Origin: Pomacea canaliculata
Lineage: Eukaryota; Mollusca; Gastropoda; Architaenioglossa; Ampullariidae
Direction: 5' to 3'
Length of the DNA: 64,000 nucleotides
Assembly (NCBI RefSeq): GCF_003073045.1
Contig: NC_037597.1
Span: forward strand, 25,186,158 to 25,250,157
Shown here: positions 59,660-64,000 of the stretch, in pieces
Layout: every line of letters starts with the position of its first letter
How positions within the stretch are numbered: position 1 is the first letter of the stretch
Made by a program: the position numbers and the translations under genes
Notes under the pieces: generated by a model
What the model was told of the DNA's origin: nothing
The model's database searches: none
The model's input: only the letters and a program-made list of their open reading frames with translations

Positions 59660-62600
59660 CAGTGACCCACGAAACATGTGAAAGTTCGAACCTCATTCAG
59701 ATAGTTCCTGTTCATCAGAAGCCAAGCGATGTTATGATAGTCGTTAGCAGGTTCATAAAATTAATTACCCAGAACCACTATCTACAAAATGGGAATACGT
59801 GCAGGGACCCCTTAATGGCAGTTAGATGTTCCTACATGTTCAAATGACTGTTGACCACTGGATTAAAATATTTTGAGTCAGTTAATATCTTGCTTTACAG
59901 ATAATAAACTGTTTTCGTCCTTCGTGTAAACAGCTTGAAATAAGCTTATAATGAACAGACACAAACTGAATCCAAAACTTCAAAAGGGGGACAAATTTTA
60001 AACAGCGGGCAAACAATAACTCAAATATAAGTGCATTTTTTGCTCGATTTTTATATAATTATAAAGAAAACAACATCGTTCACAAGTCTTGCAGACCACC
60101 TCCGCTAAATGCACAGCTTCCTAAACAAATGGGTTTGATTCGCTATGTGATACAAAAATCCCAAAACAGCAACAGCAAAAATATCCCTCCATCCCGCCTC
60201 ACTTCATGAACTATACATCAAGATAAACAAAGCATGGTCAACATCGTGCAACAACCCGGAACTAGGATATTCCACACCCAACAAGGCTCTGGCTGATCAC
60301 ATCTTTATGGATGATTTGTCATCCGGGTGTATCACAAAAGGGAACGAATGAACGAACCAACGAAAATTTTTATTGATTAGGCCATCCGTCCATATCAAGA
60401 GGATAAACTCACATGACTTTGTTACATAGGAAATGCATTAAATAAAAACACATTGCATGGGCGGGTTATATATATTCAACATTATACAAATAAAGACTAT
60501 TGTGTCCAGGTAAATGGCAAAGCAGCGTGCTATCCCTGGATTATTATCAGCAGTAAGTACAGAAAATCTAAAGTTAGAGGAAATGTATAGTACTTGGGTG
60601 AATATACTCTTCTCTCAAATCGGTATAGCGATTTTCACTGAACAATCGGGTAAGCTTTTAACACATTTTTATTCCGAAACAAAACGACAATCATGAATGT
60701 TCTTTAAGTAAATATTAAGGGCAACTACATTGCTATACTTTCCATTCAAAACAAAATGACAAATTGGAAGAAATGAAGATCCCCATGACAGTTACGATAT
60801 TCAATTGTTTTTATGTCGTCTACTACACTCAGATTTTAAATTCAGTAAAATGGTATTCATCAAATAGTTCTGTATCATTATATCTGTGCAGTTTGTTAGA
60901 CGCAAAAAAATTTGTTTCCGTATGTTCTCAGTCAATCACGATCTCGGCCACTCATTATACGTGAGAGAAAGTTATTGAAAATAACCCCCCAACGATAAAT
61001 TACCAGCTGATAAAACGATTTGGGTAGGCTCCCCTGACTCCATGAAAAGAGTTTGAACTATCTACGGATAGCTGATTTACCCAGCTTATGTAGGGTAACG
61101 GATGGGTAAATGTTTTTGACAAATGCCAGCCCTGAAAGCTATATAGCTTCACTGCAAAAAAAAAAAAAAAAAAAAAAAACCAACAACAAACAAACAAACA
61201 AACAAACAAAAAAAACAAAAAAAAAAACAAACCCAAAAAACAACAAGGGTAAATTAATAAACGGATTACAGTTACTGGTCACTCGTGCCTGCTGCTTTGG
61301 CTTCAGAGCTTTGCGCCACGCCGCCCATCTCTCAAACACTACCTTATATGTCAGACTACATAGATGCACCTGTACACACAGGCATGGTATTTACAAGTCA
61401 GACTACATGCATGCACCTGTACAAAGGCAGGCGTGGCACTGAACCCCTTACTGAGCCCTTCCACCACGTCAAGGTAACAGCGAGGACTTCGGAAGGGTTC
61501 GTCTGGCAAGCTCACCTCAACCGGTAACTTCCACGTGCGACGACTGAGACGGCCAAATGACTGCACACTCTTCCCGAGCTCTGTACACTCGCACCTGACA
61601 GCACCTGGAGATTACAAGCACAGTTGATAAGGTGCTAGAAATGGCCAGGTGACCCTCCTCAATGACAGTTCGAATCCTGTTATTAGCGCACGACTGAGAT
61701 ATTTCTAGAAAGACCCTTCATAAATCGTTTAAGTGCACTTGAGAAAATTGTGTTCGCGAAACTAGAGAATTAGTGCTATCTGAGCTAAAGTTATCATTGT
61801 CTTGATTATTATTTGTTGTAAATAAGTTTAATATGTAACGTTCGTTTATGTAATGGTCATCGCTAGATATGATCCATAGTTGTGATAATGTTTATAATAT
61901 TATACTATGCTAACAAATAAACCAATGTATGTTTCATGACGATACATATTAAAGGTCTACCAACTGGGGAATCATTTCACGCCCAAAAGACTCCTTTCAT
62001 ATCACTTATTATTTTGCTTGTAACGTGCACACAGCACAAGATAATATCTACAACAGCGTTTTCGAAAATATATCTCTGCTTGTCCATTTTTTTTAATTTG
62101 TGAGGGCGAAAGTCTCCTTTTCTGTTCTTTACACCAACAACCGTGAGAGCAACTGTGCCCATATAAACGTGAAAATCAGTTTCAATGGTAAGTGTTCACA
62201 CTTTAGATTTTTTTGATCGTATAAGTAAACAAACATACAATGTAATGATCACCTACAGCTTGCACAATTTTACGCGGGTCAACGGCGTGTACCACGTGGT
62301 ATTGTGAAGTTGTTCGTCGTCTGCTGCCTGAGCACATTGTGCTTGGGGTTTGAACCTTCACAATCCTTAGTCAGGTTTAAAAATTGTAAAGTTTAATACT
62401 TCCAAGGCTAGAGAAACTCGTTTCAAACTCGTCTTCGTTACTAAAGGACGATAAATGATGTATTTCTCCACCTTCTGTCCATCATATGCTTACGAGACAG
62501 ATGGACGCCACCGGATGTGACGTCACACGTCATTCGCGCGCGGGGGAGAGATTTTGCAGGACTTGCTCATATACATTCTGGCAGGTGCAAATTACCAGCT

Positions 62601-64000
62601 GTGAAATTTGATAATAAATACACCGCTATGTTTTAGGCGGTGAAATGTTCAGATATATGTCCATGTTATCTCTGCCTACAAGACTCGTACCAATCAGGCA
62701 AGTCTTTAACTCGCTGAAACAATGATTTACTTTTTTTGTCGAGAGCATCTTTGACAAGTGGCAATTATAAACACTTTGATGGGCATCCCCGACTACATTA
62801 CAATCTACAATGGACGAAACCCTGCAATGGATGTGGTTACCAGTGGAGACTTCTCTAGAGACTTCCGGAAGATTACGATTGTACTCACCTATTGAGACCC
62901 CAAATGGACTACAAAGCCCTTATATGATCAAATCCTATAATGTGCTCGTTTTTCTGTTTTATTTTTTGCTGTTTATCTAGGGTGTGTGTAGGAATGTACA
63001 ATGATAGAGTATCATTGACAAACAACCAGGTTTTTTTTAATCGAGTTAGCCTGCTTATTCAGCCTAATAAAAGCATTTGAGGTATCATCAAACTGTCAAA
63101 AGCGAGAAGCTAACGGTCAGAATGAATCGGTTACACATCTGCTGCGATTGTTACTTTGGTTTACTTTCACCCTTTGACCGCTACAACCATCGTCTTCTGC
63201 AAGTGGGTCGCGGCAAGTGCATGACCTCGTAAGGGAGTGAGAGGTGGGAGGGGGGAGGATAAAGTGAGGGGAATGTGGGGTACATGGTAGCATACTTGAT
63301 CAACGGGTGATATGTTCGGCCTCACTGTCGGCAGTTTTCTCCCACCCCGAGAGTGTCTGTGTTTGAACAATAATGATTTTGTAAGATGGATTTAATGCCT
63401 ACCTCTTGCCGTGCTAGTGCACCCTGATGTATGTTAGACACCTATGTCAATTCAGTCCCCGCGGCAGTTGCTGAACATGATTAGGGTTCACGTAGATACG
63501 TGGCGCAACCCAAAAAAGAGTGAACCCCTTTGAATTCACCTTCAGCAGTGAGAAAGTAGTTCTATAAGCATGATTATTGTCATTAAACATCATCTACTGC
63601 AAATGATAGCACCGTCTCGTCGATATTTGCATTCCCCGATGCAATTTTATGAAGAAAAGAATATAACTGTTGTGGAAAAAAGTTGTCGTAACGTGTGTAA
63701 AAAAAAAAAAAACAGAATGCTTTGGAAAAAGTGTGTAAACTGCCTTAGGCGCCTGTTGGACTGGTAATAAAATGTATTCAGAGTATTGCACACAGATTTC
63801 TTCACGTTCACAGGTAGGATGCAACCAAGACAAGCCTGGTTCATTTCTCAGTAAGCGGTGCCATTTCACAGAATGCCAGCTTTCCGTGCTGCTATATATA
63901 TATATCTCATGGTCGCAATGGACAGTCGGCAAAACTGTTATCAGCATCGCAGTCTCGCTCGACACATTTCTTGTCCAATGGGTCTGCATTGGAAAAATGC
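59660..64000. other. Terminal spacer without recognised genes
   Basis: 4.3 kb of AT-rich sequence. A poly-A plus AAAC microsatellite occupies about 61157-61245. 62515-62560 is a small CpG-rich patch (GTCACACGTCATTCGCGCGC). 63240-63265 is a G-rich run. 63890-63905 is a TA run. No coding family, tRNA or receptor relic recognised. Confidence 0.45.
61157..61245. repeat. Poly-A and AAAC simple repeat
   Basis: About 23 A residues followed by AAAC units and further A runs. Possibly the decayed tail of a retroposon, but no body is recognisable next to it. Confidence 0.85.

Overview
The window looks like nuclear DNA from an invertebrate animal, most likely a mollusc and probably a gastropod. This is inferred from three things: a tandem family of intronless rhodopsin-like receptors of the kind expanded in snail chemosensory repertoires, an intron-rich DUR3-type urea transporter (a family reported in molluscs but absent from vertebrates), and degenerate tRNA-derived SINE, LINE and hAT-like repeats in AT-rich spacers. 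There is no sign of bacterial or viral genes.

About 1-45.4 kb is a cluster of at least eleven copies or fragments of one class A GPCR family. Two are fully open: 17187-18227 and 22614-23615, both on the minus strand. Five carry few lesions: 383-1425, 11013-12022, 34780-35817, 39643-40732 and 44279-45359. Three are badly broken (4117-5166, 29296-30314, 31170-31640) and one is a C-terminal scrap (9804-9973). The first two copies form a direct tandem duplication of about 1.85 kb. A second duplication links 6.5-9.5 kb with 19.2-22.0 kb. The receptors share unusual features: T-Q-K in place of D/E-R-Y, W in place of the TM3 disulfide cysteine, and NSVTF-like in place of NPxxY. Several have a TATA-like box about 190 bp upstream of the ATG. 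Spacers hold LINE reverse-transcriptase relics, SINEs, a hAT-like MITE and microsatellites. A possible two-exon fragment of an unrecognised gene lies at 13.8-14.6 kb.

48080-54187 (minus strand) holds a DUR3-like urea/polyamine:cation symporter gene. I reconstructed twelve coding exons whose splice phases all agree, giving 791 residues. The one defect is an extra base in exon 5. Because this gene is otherwise clean, that error raises the possibility that some homopolymer indels in the receptor copies are assembly errors rather than true pseudogenisation.

54.2-64 kb lies upstream of the transporter. It contains a SINE with 13-bp target-site duplications, a repeat pair, simple repeats and one weak candidate 5' exon near 59.5 kb. 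I see no convincing gene in the last 4 kb.
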